From contig NOKP01000007.1 in assembly GCA_002682825.1 (NCBI GenBank), positions 1,054,001 to 1,118,000 of the forward strand: DNA of 64,000 nucleotides, read 5' to 3'. Positions 1 to 11,105 of this stretch are shown in pieces (position 1 is the first letter of the stretch; each line of letters begins with the position of its first letter). Under the pieces are notes generated by a model. That model saw only the letters and a program-made list of their open reading frames with translations, was not told the DNA's origin and ran no database searches. Made by a program: the position numbers and the translations under genes. The DNA is from Neonectria sp. B-13 (Eukaryota; Ascomycota; Sordariomycetes; Hypocreales; Nectriaceae).

Positions 1-1379
1 TGGTCGGGGACTTGTCAGATGCCTTGCTGTACCAGTGTCGGCTTACACCGGTCCAGACTTCTCGGTCCCTAATGTCATCGTCCTCGATAGCCATCCTGTA
101 ACGACCAAGATCTCCTAGGCACTCAATCCAGGTATCCTCAAACGCCGGGACAGTCTCATAAAGTAGCGCCATCATACTGTACGCGAGATACAAGAAGGTC
201 AACATATGCTCGAGAGATGCCGGTAATCTATGTCGGAGGAGCTCCAGAAAGGAATGAATGCCATGGCGCCACATTCGCGCTGGCATGGCGTATTTCGATG
301 CCAGCCGCCGTAGCGGGACACTAGCCGAGGGATGCTGGCTGGCAAGGAAGAAGTCGTGGTGCTCATGCAGTAATGTCCGATGTAGAGCAATCAACGCTTG
401 CCACTGTTCATTGTTCAATTTGTTGGCATCGGTTGTATTCGAGGACTGAGCGTTATCGACTTCAATACACTTCGTTTCGACCATGACCAGGCCGGCGTAT
501 ATGCCCTTGACCTCAGCGACGAGTTGATCTTGAGAAATCGGTCTGGTCTCTGGCTGTAGCATCATACGAGACGGCTCAGCCTCGTTGATTTGGGAAGAGG
601 GCTGGGGGGTCTTGGTCGTTTTATTTGGTGGTGCCTGTCGGGGAACCGCCGACGAGGCAAGTGGGACGGAGCGGCCTTGGGACGGCTTAGTTTGCGAGCC
701 GTCGCCTTCGATCCATAATTGTCTTTGAGTATTCTTAGGACCCCGGTCGAAGGTTGCCGAGTCGGCTGGTCGGGCGCGGCTGCGGTTACTCGAGGCCACG
801 GGTGGTGAAGATCCTCGTTGATAATCCACCGATCCGGGAGAGGATCGTTTCTTGGACAGCCTTGCATCGGCGTCCCCCGGGTCCGGGCTAGAGTGGGGGG
901 CCTCTCGATCCGCTTCCGGGTCGTCCGGAGTGCCCCGTTTGCGAGTCGGAGGAGCCGTATGTGTATCTGGTGGCCTAGGGAAGTCAGAGAGATCGGCGGC
1001 CCAAATTGCGTGACCTGGAACTGAAGGAGCTTACGGTTTCTTAGTCACTATACTTCTAAACGCATTTTCGATATCCTCGTCAGATTCCCAGGCAGTATGG
1101 GCGGTAGGATCATCTCGAACGTGTGTTCGGAACGAGTCGAGGTCGTTTTGTAGCTCCGTGCTACATAGTGGGCATAACGTATGTGAGGCGGTGACTTCCT
1201 GTCGATGGTTATTCCGCAGATGCGTCACCCATTTCTTCGTGAAGTCCATCGTGTTGTCGCTTTCGTCTCCTTCGTGTCCAGGGCATAGGACGGGTGTGGT
1301 GTCACCGCAGGACTGACAGTTCGCCTCGGAGGAGCGGGATCCTTTTCCGCGAAGGGCACAATTGTAGAGAGTCGCAGGA
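1..1379 (-). CDS. Est1-type DNA/RNA-binding domain protein with N-terminal Cys/His finger region, 3' part outside window
   Basis: The reading frame on the minus strand runs from an acceptor at 1379/1380, preceded by a CTAAC branch site and a T-rich tract, to the window edge. The downstream part (about 540 to 1) reads through QDQLVAEVKGIYAGL, WQALIALHRTLLHEHHDFFL, ARMWRHGIHSFLELLRHRLP and FEDTWIECLGDLGRYRMAIE. This is the fungal family with an Est1/EBS1-like DNA/RNA-binding helical domain. The upstream part (about 1379-1034) holds CQSC, then a CPLC with two later histidines, which looks like a C2H2-type finger. The two parts share one frame but are separated by an in-frame TAA at 1031-1033. 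A low-complexity Pro/Ser/Arg linker follows it. The TAA could lie in a very short intron, be a true premature stop, or be a sequence error. Upstream exons and the start codon are not resolved. The C-terminus lies beyond position 1. Family assignment is from recognition of the conserved block. A role in telomere or mRNA-decay biology is inferred from Est1 homology only. Confidence 0.72.
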
Positions 1380-2652
1380 CTGCGAAGAAAACACAAGACG
1401 CGTTAGTGATGAGATTGCAGAAGAACACAACGCAAGTCCAGAACCGAAGACCGGAGAGAAGCCTGGAGTTGAGCCTGAGGGTAAGGGATGTCCAGCGTTG
1501 GCGCCTAAGCAAAGGGTGTTGTCGTAATGGTGCGCCGCAAGGAGAGCAAAACATTGAAAACAGGCAACACCAGTCAACCGCGCCCACGAATCTCGGCAGG
1601 AATCCACCGAGCAGGCCTCAGAACCGTAACCCTTTCTATGGTTCGCCAGGATCAGTGACGCGCTTGCAATCACTTGCAACGCTTTCACGGGATCTTTGAA
1701 GAGGCTGAGCGGTCGTTGACAGGACGACGGGGCTTGGGGGACTTTAGTTGACGATATTGCTAGCCAGCTGGGATTGGGAAGGGTGACTCTTGTAAGCAGT
1801 GGGGGCGGCGGGGGGTTCTCGTGGCGGCATCTGGGCATGGCGAAGTATCCAACAACTTACTCAGCAATACGAGCGGAGGCGCTTCGGAATGTGCGAAAGT
1901 AGAGAGCCAAAAGTGCAAATTGGTTGGCTCTACAGGAATAGAGAAAGTCGCAGGGAGAGGGGTTTCGGCCGCGGGCACCCTGCTGGCATTTGGTTGCCTT
2001 GCGTTCGATGGCGGCCCGCCTTTTAGTGGTTCGCCAGCCTAGTGGAGAGAATGAGGCTCTGCGAGCCTTCTTGAAAGTTGGTACCTTTGTCAAGCCCACC
2101 TCTTTCGCGTTTTAAACACTTCCGTGCACAGGTGTGTGACAAAAAGACAGGAGGATTTTGAGTACCACAAAAATGGGAAAGCGCCCAATCAAGGCACGGG
2201 GTTTAAGAAGCAGATGTGGAAGAGTAGCAGGAGACTTGATCACTCTTTAAGTATTCACAATTCACAGCCTATTATTGCGAACTGTTCGCCAGCGCCGCCC
2301 CCCCTGAAGGGGGGGGGGCCTGCTCTGTGTCTCCCGCCGACTAATATCGCCCTGGTAAGTCTCCATCAAGGCGTACAAAACTAAATCTAGCATTTTGGTA
2401 GCCAGACGGTTGAAAGTGAGGAAGCCGTGAAAATGATTATGTCTAGGGAGACCAAACCAGAGTTGAGTGCTTTCAGTTACGAAAATGAACTGCTGAGTTA
2501 TGACATGGAGAGGTTCTCCCAGCTTGGTGGGCGGGCACGCTGATTAACCGACCAAAGTGGCCGCGCAGCGGTGAGCTTGCGTGCATTTGTCTCAACATAA
2601 CCGAACGGGCTAGTGAGTAACGTTAAGTATTCCCGGGCGTGCATGCCATGCT
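1380..2652. other. Upstream region of the Est1-like gene, no assigned gene
   Basis: This stretch should hold the 5' exon(s) and promoter of the Est1-like gene. Several overlapping open frames exist on both strands, but none resembles a known family or has clear splice support. It also contains the C7/G10 hairpin at 2298-2318. Confidence 0.4.
2298..2318. repeat. C7-loop-G10 homopolymer hairpin
   Basis: A run of seven C, the loop TGAA, and a run of ten G are directly visible. They can form a perfect C:G stem, or a G-quadruplex-prone tract on one strand. No function can be assigned. Confidence 0.7.
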
Positions 2653-2700
2653 ATCCCTTTGCAACAGCTAAGGCAGGTTGGAAATACCAACCCACTTTTT
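2653..2700 (+). repeat. Left terminal inverted repeat
   Basis: The first 30 bases are identical to the reverse complement of 6129-6158. After a short diverged stretch, the block AACCCACTTTTT is shared as well. The matching ends define the outer limits of the AT-rich element. Confidence 0.85.
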
Positions 2701-3938
2701 GAAATGCAATAACAGGCTAGAATAAAAGGTACTTTAATTCCCACCTAAATTAGGTTATAATAGAAGTTCTAGCAATATCTCTATATACAAATTGTAACAT
2801 TACACTATCAGTAGCCTAAAGTTATTATCTTTAGCTATAACTATTAATTTAAACAACTTAAGTATACTTTACCTAAAGGCATCTAACTTTACTAGCTCTA
2901 ATCAAATCTTAAGCCCTTATAGCTAAGATAGCTAGATTATTTCCTATACAAGACTCTTTTATATTATACTATTAATATAAATATATTCTTAGTCTAATAT
3001 TTCTTTCTTAAAGCTATAGTAATCCTATAAGTATAAATAAGATTATTATAAATTTATTACTTTTATACTATTTATAACTTATACTATAGTTAGTTAGGAT
3101 CTCTATAGAATTCAAAAAAGTAACTATTTATAAGAGTAGTCTTAAAGAGAAAGTACTATATAATTACTTACTAAGTACTCTTATAAATATAATAGTCTAT
3201 TCTTAGTATTACTTATAGTTAATCTTTAATATTAACTCTTTCTATATAATTATTATAAGCAATAAGAGTAAATAATTATTAAATCTTAAGCATAAGGCTA
3301 TTACTAAAGAATAGCTATATTTAGTATATATAGACTTATATTAATATTAAGTATTAATAAATATACTATTTAATCTTATACTTTATATATACTATTAATA
3401 ATAGTAATACTAAAGTATTATCTTTTTATATAATTTAATTAATCTATAACCTAAGAAGATAAGTTAGTAAGGAAAATACTAAGAAAAATATTATATAGGT
3501 TTTTAACTTAATTATTCTCTATAGGGATAGTAATAAGCTAATTCTATTCTTAGAGTAGCTTACTCTTCTAATCTTAGGCCTTAAGGATTATAAAAGGCTT
3601 ATATAAACTATAATTAATATAATAAGTACTTATAGTCCTAATGCCTTTATTTTTAAGGACCTAAAAGAGCTTAAAGAAGTAAAAAAGATTATTTAAGAAG
3701 ATATAATATATAGTATTTAATAATAGGTTAACTAAAGTAATAATTATACTTTATTTAGATATAATAGTCCTTAGTAGTATATACCTAGAAAAAGGGCTAA
3801 AGGTTAAATAGTATAAAAGAAAATAGAAAAAACAATAGTATAATAGGCTTAATACCTAAGCCTAAGGTAATAATAACTTAAGATAATAAAAGTTTCTATT
3901 ATAAAGTTAAGATATAAGTTTTACTGCCTTAATCAGCT

Positions 3939-4024
3939 AGAAAAGCTAGATCTTAGAAAAGCTAGATCTTGGAAAAGCTAGATCTTAGAAAAGTTAAACC
4001 TTAGAAAAGCTAGATCTTAGAAAA
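3939..4024 (+). repeat. 16-nt minisatellite, five units plus partial
   Basis: The unit is AGAAAAGCTAGATCTT, repeated head to tail five times with single-base variants (one unit begins GG, one reads GTTAAACC in the middle), followed by a partial unit. Confidence 0.85.
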
Positions 4025-4221
4025 GGCTAAAACCCCTTAGGATAAAAGCTCAGCCTCTACACTTTCTAGGTTACCCCTTCGCATTCCATCCGACCTTTCA
4101 TATAATACAACGACCATACAACTAATCACATAAGATAACTGCCTTCCAAATCGTACTATAGCCCAGGGAGCCCTTGCCAAGCTATACATATAAGCTCTTA
4201 TATAACCTATATATCAAATTA

Positions 4222-4728
4222 AAAGAATATCCAAGCCTCATTTCTATACTACAAATTACAGCTCAAAAGTCTAGCCTAGAGTATATAAAATAGCCTATAA
4301 TCAACCACTTTAAACCTAAGGAGTTAGTCTAATTAGTAGTCTTTAGCTATAATATCCTACTATAAGAGGAAATAAAGCTTAATATAGTAACTACCTAATG
4401 GATTATAATAGAATAGCTCTTTCTAAAGAGGCTAGCTCTAAAGCTAGAAAGGAATAGTAATATTACTACTGCAGAGAAGGAGTTCCTTGAAAAGCTATAT
4501 GATTCTATCTATGCCTTATGGATTATACAGTTGACAGGTAACATCATTCTAACCAACCTGCAGCTGAAGGAGTAATGCATTAGAAACCAAGGGAATCTGG
4601 TTATCTCTAACATCAGCCATGAAGCATGGAGGGATTTGGCGGAGGGAGTTCTAGGAAGCCTGATGGTCGTTCCTAGCGTCAGCGGACTGACAATGGCTGT
4701 CATAGAGGGGGCAAAAGTCAATAATTAG
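4222..4728 (+). pseudogene. Relict open frame in transposon repeat copy 1
   Basis: One forward frame from about 4222 to a TAG at 4726-4728 is interrupted only by TAA or TAG codons. Each of these could derive from CAA or CAG by a C-to-T change. The open stretches read as plausible protein, for example NITTAEKEFLEKLYDSIY and ISHEAWRDLAEGVLGSLM. The product is not recognised. No transposase catalytic motif was identified. It is most likely the degraded coding region of the element. Confidence 0.45.
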
Positions 4729-4843
4729 GTTCAAAATCCAAAGATCTATCCCCCCTATTAAGCTCAAGCAAAGGAAACACATAACTGTTCAGCGCAATCA
4801 CGGATAAGCAGAAATAGTAGTCTAAACAGTAGTTTCAACAGTG

Positions 4844-5867
4844 TTTATTTAGATATAATAGTCCTTAGTAGTATATACCTAGAAAAAGAGCTAAAGGTTA
4901 AATAGTATAAAAGAAAATAGAAAAAATAATAGTATAATAGGCTTAATATCTAAGCCTAAAGTAATAATAACTTAAGATAATAAAAGTTTTTACTATAAAG
5001 TTAAGATATAAGTTTTACTGCCTTAATCAGCTAGAAAAGCTAGATCTTAGAAAAGCTAAATCTTAGAAAAGCTAGATTCTAAAAAAGCTAGATCTTAAAA
5101 AAGGCTAAAATCTCTTAGGATAAAAGCTTAACCTATAAGACTTTATATTTTTTAAGTTATTTCTTTATATTCTATTTAATCTTTTATATAATATAATAAT
5201 TATACTACTAATTATATAAGATAACTATTTTTATCTAAATTATACTATAGTTTAATAAGCTTTTACTAAGCTATATATATAAGCTTTTATATAATCTATA
5301 TAATAAATTAAAAAAATATTTAAGTCTTATTTTTATACTATAAATTATAGCTTAAAAGTCTAGCCTAAGGTATATAAAATAGCCTATAATTAACTACTTT
5401 AAATCTAAGGAATTAGTCTAATTAGTAGTCTTTAGCTATAATATTCTACTATAAGAGGAAATATAGCTTAATATAGTAATTACCTAATAGATTATAATAG
5501 AATAGCTCTTTTTAGAGAGGCTAGCTTTAAAGCTAGAAAGAAATAATAATATTACTACTATAGAAAAGGAGTTCCTTAAGAAGCTATATAACTCTATTTA
5601 TACCTTATGGATTATGCAGTTAATAAGCAATACTGTACTAACCAATCTACAACTGAAGGAGTAATGCATTAGAAAGCAAGAGAATCCTACTGCATGGAGG
5701 GATTTGGCGGAGGGAGTTCTAGAAAGCTGGAGGGGGCAAAAGTCAATAATTAGGTTTAAAATTCAAAGATCTATCCCCTTGTTAAGCTTAAGTAAAGGAA
5801 ACATATGACTGTTTAGTGCAATCGCGGATAAGTAGAAACAGTAGTTTAAACAGTAGTTTTAATAGTG
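4844..5867 (+). repeat. Internal direct repeat, copy 2 (more heavily C-to-T mutated)
   Basis: This is the direct continuation of copy 1, starting with the same TTTATTTAGATATAATAGTC. Most substitutions relative to copy 1 are C-to-T, with some G-to-A, as RIP would produce. It is about 70 bases shorter, chiefly through a deletion around 5680-5740. Confidence 0.85.
5033..5102 (+). repeat. 16-nt minisatellite, four units plus partial
   Basis: This is the same AGAAAAGCTAGATCTT unit in the second direct-repeat copy. Here it is present four times plus a partial unit, with additional G-to-A and C-to-T changes. The array is one unit shorter than in copy 1. Confidence 0.85.
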
Positions 5868-6110
5868 AAAGCTATATTATAAAATAGATAAAATATTAGA
5901 TTAGTAAATACTATTAATTAGCTACTTATATTATGATTAGTTAAGATAAATGTTAAGTTTATTATTAAAGGCATTTATAGCTATAATATATTATATTAAG
6001 GCTATTTAAACATTTAATTAATTGTGTATATAGTAAATTTAGTATTAATGATTTTGATAATGCTCAAAGTAATGTGCATCTTACAGCTTGTAGGCAAGCA
6101 AAAGCAGGGT

Positions 6111-6158
6111 AAAAAGTGGGTTAGTACATCCAACCTGCCTTAGCTGTTGCAAAGGGAT
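6111..6158 (-). repeat. Right terminal inverted repeat
   Basis: The reverse complement reads ATCCCTTTGCAACAGC onward and matches the left terminal repeat for 30 bases. It then matches the block AACCCACTTTTT at the same offset. Composition returns to normal immediately outside it. Confidence 0.85.
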
Positions 6159-9100
6159 GTAGTCTACAAATAGCGTAGGTGAATGCTGTGCGAACTTGAA
6201 GGGTCATTCATAGCCGTGAATGGTCTGTATCTTTAATAACTCATGGGTCCGGCCGTTCCCGCCGTCTTGTACCTCCTAGGTACGTAAGTAGGTAGAGGAG
6301 TATTAGCACATCATCGAGATTCTGATACGGTGCTGTCTGTATCCAAACCAGAAACCTAACTCACGAACCTTTTTGTTTCTCTATTATCCATCACGTCACT
6401 GTCGCCATCACCACGAACCTACCTACGAACCCTGTTGCAAAAAAAATCTTTCCAACTTTCCAGCCTTGTGTATTATCCGCCCTCGGCGCATCACCGGTTT
6501 TAGGGGGCGCACGCCCTTCCTCACCTCAAAGACACCAGCATTGTGCGCGCACTGCACCGCCCATTCCTTGCTAACCCTTCATCAGGGCGAACCACTGGCG
6601 CATCCATCAGCCCTAGCTCGGAAACCGTTCTCCAAGTCTAATCATCATCACCAAAGAGCTTGGGCTGAACATATTGTTCTTCGCTGGCGGAAATTCAAAT
6701 GGAATAAACAGCAGGACCCGAGTCGACAGCGTTCAATTTTGCGGGCCTCATCACAGACGGCCTCAAGGCCTCAAGTCCTCCCTGTCGCGTGGAGTCCTCA
6801 CAATGGTCGTTCGTCGACACTGAGAGCGGCTGACACACTCAGGCCGTCTTATTCGACTTAGGTCACCTGTGACTCAATTTGGCTAGCGGGAACAGGGTAG
6901 CAACCACCCCACGCCGACTTGATGACAACGATTTGAGCACAACAATCTTGAGGTGCCAGACTACGCAGAAGAAAACCACAAGGGGTAGAATAAGAACCAA
7001 ACGATTGGAATGCTCATTTGCCTCAAACAGTCCTCAGGTCGAGAGCGTACCAAAGACGTGGCAAATGTAGCCCAGCGACAGGGAAGTGACGCAACAAGAC
7101 TGAGCCTCTGATTCGACCACCCTCCCTTTCCGCCCCTTTGTGGCTTGTCAATCACCGTTCGTAGCTGATGATCGACCCTTAAGAACACGATTCACAGCCA
7201 ACAAAGCTTCCAAGACTCATTCGCCTTATCTTTCTATTATTTTACGACATCCAATTGAGGATCATTCGCCTTCAGTTACGCAAGCCTCGTCGTTGCCTGC
7301 AAATATAGTCGATAAGCTTCCCCGTGAAGAAGCCAATTTCGAAATGAGATTCGCCCCCTTCCAGAATCACGGCAAGCACTGGATCATTATCTGACCTCAG
7401 ACTGAGATCTCGATGGTTGCCTTGGAGTGGCGTCCAATATTCCACGCTGCTCTGTGCGTCTTGACGTTCCTCGAAAGTTGTCGAGGCGGAACCAGGGAGG
7501 CTTACGGGAACTAGGGGCCGACCTTGCGCGGCAGCTGAAGAGTGACAGTTTCCGTGGAGCTAAACACTGTCGGTCAAAGCGAAGAGGCGAGCGTTTCGCA
7601 TGAGAGAGACTTTGGTCTCGTGGCGGCCGCCTGTTGTGATAACTCGTCCTTTGACTGAGGCTGAGGCTGACTGTATATGTCACCTGTCACATCTGCACGC
7701 GCCGAATCATGGGGAAAGAGAAGCTTGGTGATGTGAATGGGTGAGAAGACTGCGGCTCTGGAGCTCTACTTGGAAAGCCGCCTGACTGACTCAGGGGTTG
7801 GTTGGCCTCCCGCTGTTAGGCAAAATGATCCTCGGTGATGAGATGCTTACTGGTGAAGACTGAAAACAAGGCTGCCTATATCACGGCAAATACTACGGTA
7901 AATGCTATGGTAAATGTCAAAGGAGAAGGCCACGAGGGGGACTGTGTGTCTTAACACAGCATTGAATGCCTTGATCCTCATGAGCGATTGGGCAGAAGGA
8001 TCCAGTGATCTGTCGTACCTGTTCACACTATGGCCGGCCGGTCAGAGAAGAGTCAGAGAAGAGTCAGCGGAGACTCTAGACAGTTCCAGAACTTCCAGGT
8101 GCCCTCGAAGTTGGGGTCACCGGGTTTCACAGGGTATGCTCGTACACATGCCATGCTTGGTCCTCGGAGGCATCTCCTGAACGAAGTCAATAGCACCTCC
8201 GTCCTCCGAGTTGGTTCAGGGGTACCCGGAGCTATGGCACAAACGGAATGGCTGATGGTCACGTGATTGATTATGTGGTCTCGGGTATCGTTTGCAAGGA
8301 TTATCCAGCCAGTGCGGTTCCTGCAGCAAGACACGGCCCGACGCATTTAGCAACAGCATTACTGAGATTCGCCGTCCGCATGAATTATGAGCCCAAGGAT
8401 TTAGCCAAGCAACCACGTGGCCCATCACCATTCATCTGTTGCCGATATTGCATTGCTGTCGATTCCTTGCATGGCATCTTCGGTTCACTGATGCTTTAAC
8501 GCGAAGTGAAGGCCTCGGCAATTGTGGCCATCAATGCCAGCACATGGAGAAATTACCGAGTTATTTGCCAGCGAGGCAACCGCCCTGCCTAGGCGAGGCG
8601 AGCCGGGGAAGAAAGGCCGTAACCCAGTATCGCTCATCCTTTCATTTCCCAAACTCTCCGGATATGTCTCCCTGGAACGGTTTCAGTTGCCGCATTGTTG
8701 CCTGATATATAATTGGCTGGGCTGGTGTTACCTCGTGAACTTATGTAGTGTAAGTTAATAGCATCACTCGACCAACAGACGACGACATAACGCCCGTTTA
8801 TTGACGCCAGTCTCTCCTGTCACCTGCATGCATATTGATTCCTGTTGCTCCTTAGTTCTACAAACAATGCGGCTGAAATGGCTTTCGTTGGATGCCTGAC
8901 GAGGCTGGCATTCGCCCGATTTACCACAGGGGCATCTGCCTCAACTGCCTTTGTGAGGCTCTGCTGGAGTGGTTCGCGGCCCTTGCTTGCACAGCCAAGC
9001 AATGGATTTTAGGCTTCTCGGTCGCCCACCAAGCCTGTTCACCACCTCTTTCCCAGAACCTCATGACGAGCGAGCTTTGGCAGCCCTCTTACATAGCTAC

Positions 9101-11105
9101 CATTTCCAGGCTCCCAGGGTATCATCTTGTCACCCACTTAAATTGCGTCGCCAATACCCAGCAATGCAGTACGACCAATAGTCGTCACATGCCAATGAAA
9201 CAGGATGCCCCTTCGGTTGGGTACACTTTGCACAACGTACCCCGATAATTCACGGTGTGATCAAAACAATGCAGGAAATGGACGACATCACCACGCCCGT
9301 GGGCAAGATTTCTTCCCGGTACTACGAGGTTCGGCTTACCGGTAGCGGTACTACCGACGTCTTGGCCATGGAGTGTGAGCAATGATGGTGCGAAGACGAC
9401 AACTTGAGCAAATGAGCGCGTCACTATCGTCATTTGAGGCTACAGGGTTCGTCAAGGTATTGCAACCCTATTATTGGTTTCTGATGCACCTCCGGGGATA
9501 CCATCTCAACAATACCATGTGTTGCATGTTGAGATTTCCATCACAATTTCACTTCATCTCCTTCTACTCTACAACGCTGACCTCAGTCAACTCAACCATT
9601 GGCCTGCTAAGTTTAATTCACCACCACTCTAGATCTAGCGATCCAGTTGGTTTAAGGCTAACATGCTCCTCACCGAAGGCGTCACCTGTCCCACCACTAT
9701 CTCGGAACACACAACACGCGCGGACCTCGTACGGAACTCAATATTTGCACTTTGGGTGCAACACTCTGCGTTGCGCCTAAGACGCAACCATCCGCTGTGG
9801 CACATGTCTTGACTTCCATCGAACGGAAACACCCGACGTTTGGCGAAAGGAAGGCAAACTCTTGTCTAACCTGTGGCTTAGGATAGCAGCAGAAGCCCTA
9901 ATCGCCTTCTCGCACATACCTCAGGTATTGCGGCCGCAAAGGATCAGCTGGAGGTCTGTGTTATAAGCCTCGTTGCTAGTATGAAACCAACGAAGGAGCC
10001 GTGCGCCGCAATCAATTTGAAGCCTTGGATATGATGGGCCTCCTCTTGCCGCTGCATGTGGCCGCAGATCATACACATACAACGCATTTGATGTCAGGGG
10101 CCAGAAATCATTGGATGTTGACGAGGCAATCGGTCATGCTGGCGCGGGAAGAGAAAACTTCATATTGTTCTTTGTTTTTATACCGCCCCGATCACAAAAG
10201 AATGGGAGCCAGAAGCAGGAAGTGATAAAACAGTAGAGGGTGCCCATTAACGCTATTGTTGTACCCTATCACGAGCAGATCTTGTGCCATCTCGTGTGCA
10301 ACCCGCCGATCAGTCGGTCACAGTGTGAGCGGGGAAAGGGCAAGAGAAACAAGTGCGACATTTGCCTCGACACGCCGAAGCTCGCAATGCGCATTTGAGC
10401 ACTCCGCGAACGCGATAAAGACCCCACGTTGAGACCGTCATGGTCTGGAACAGCCCAATCCCACACACCACCTCGCTGCCAAAATGTAGAGCATTGTTGG
10501 TAGATTGCGTGCATGTTCTTGCGGGGTAGTGGTAGAGACGTTAGGCATCTAGGGCCAACAGTCCGTATGCAGGCAGAGCTGTCTTGGGGGTTATTGTTAC
10601 GTTGCTGGTGAGGCGCGGAGATGCAAGTGAAAGATAGTCTCTTGCGTCATTACACGTTCGAACTGTCTTGGGTCTCCCAATCAAAAGAGGAGATATTGAA
10701 GATGTTCTCTCGAGAGAACAACTCTCAAAATAGCTGTCAGCTCCTGGTCGGATTGAATGGAAGTTTCCATCGGACTTCTTTAGCCCATCTGTGTGGATTC
10801 CAATTGCAATTCCGACCTGTGTGGATATTTGTCAATTTCGTGCGACTTCCGCCCGTCCGAGCCGCAGGTTTAGGGTAGATCTCATCCTGGATTCGTGAAC
10901 GAGTGTCCAGGAGACACTACTGACGACGTACTTGGAAATATAATAATAAAGGGTAATGAAAAAAGATCAACTGAATTCAGGGTGAGCGAGGCATCCTCCC
11001 TTTTATAGTTGGGAATAGCCATCCATCTTGTATCCAGCTCTATGTAAGATACAAGTATATCGCGTCACGCCTCTCTGGCCTGCATGACCCCTGACGAAGA
11101 TCATC
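6159..11105. other. Gene-free or unrecognised 4.9 kb flank
   Basis: Normal base composition resumes after the right TIR, but no conserved protein, splice-supported frame, tRNA or rRNA signature was seen on either strand. Scattered frames of 60-160 codons look like chance. The region may be ancient degraded DNA next to the transposon, or may hold lineage-specific transcripts not recognisable by eye. Confidence 0.4.

Larger units (their letters stand above)
3750..4843 (+). repeat. Internal direct repeat, copy 1 (less mutated)
   Basis: The segment starts TTTATTTAGATATAATAGTC and recurs at an offset of 1094 bases. Parts of this copy, especially about 4026-4190 and 4450-4840, retain C and G residues. 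Copy 2 has T and A at the corresponding sites, so copy 1 is closer to the ancestral sequence. It carries five 16-nt minisatellite units and a longer 3' section (about 4590-4710) that is partly deleted in copy 2. Confidence 0.85.
2653..6158. mobile_element. RIP-degraded DNA transposon-like element with 48-bp terminal inverted repeats
   Basis: The left end begins ATCCCTTTGCAACAGC and the right end is its reverse complement. Thirty terminal bases match perfectly, and a second conserved block, AACCCACTTTTT, follows at the same spacing. Between the ends the DNA is extremely A+T-rich with abundant TA dinucleotides and stop codons in all frames, unlike the flanks. That is the pattern left by repeat-induced point mutation (C-to-T on either strand). 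No intact transposase is visible. A target-site duplication could not be fixed. The flanks offer an imperfect TA at best, so the superfamily (Tc1/mariner/Fot1-like, hAT or other) is undetermined. The interior contains a head-to-tail duplication (3750-4843 and 4844-5867). It could be a composite in which one element inserted into or duplicated within another. Confidence 0.8.

Noticed and set aside
6373..6861. 162-codon plus-strand frame right of the transposon
   Set aside because: Composition is His/Ser/Arg/Pro-rich without pattern, no family similarity, and no splice or promoter support.
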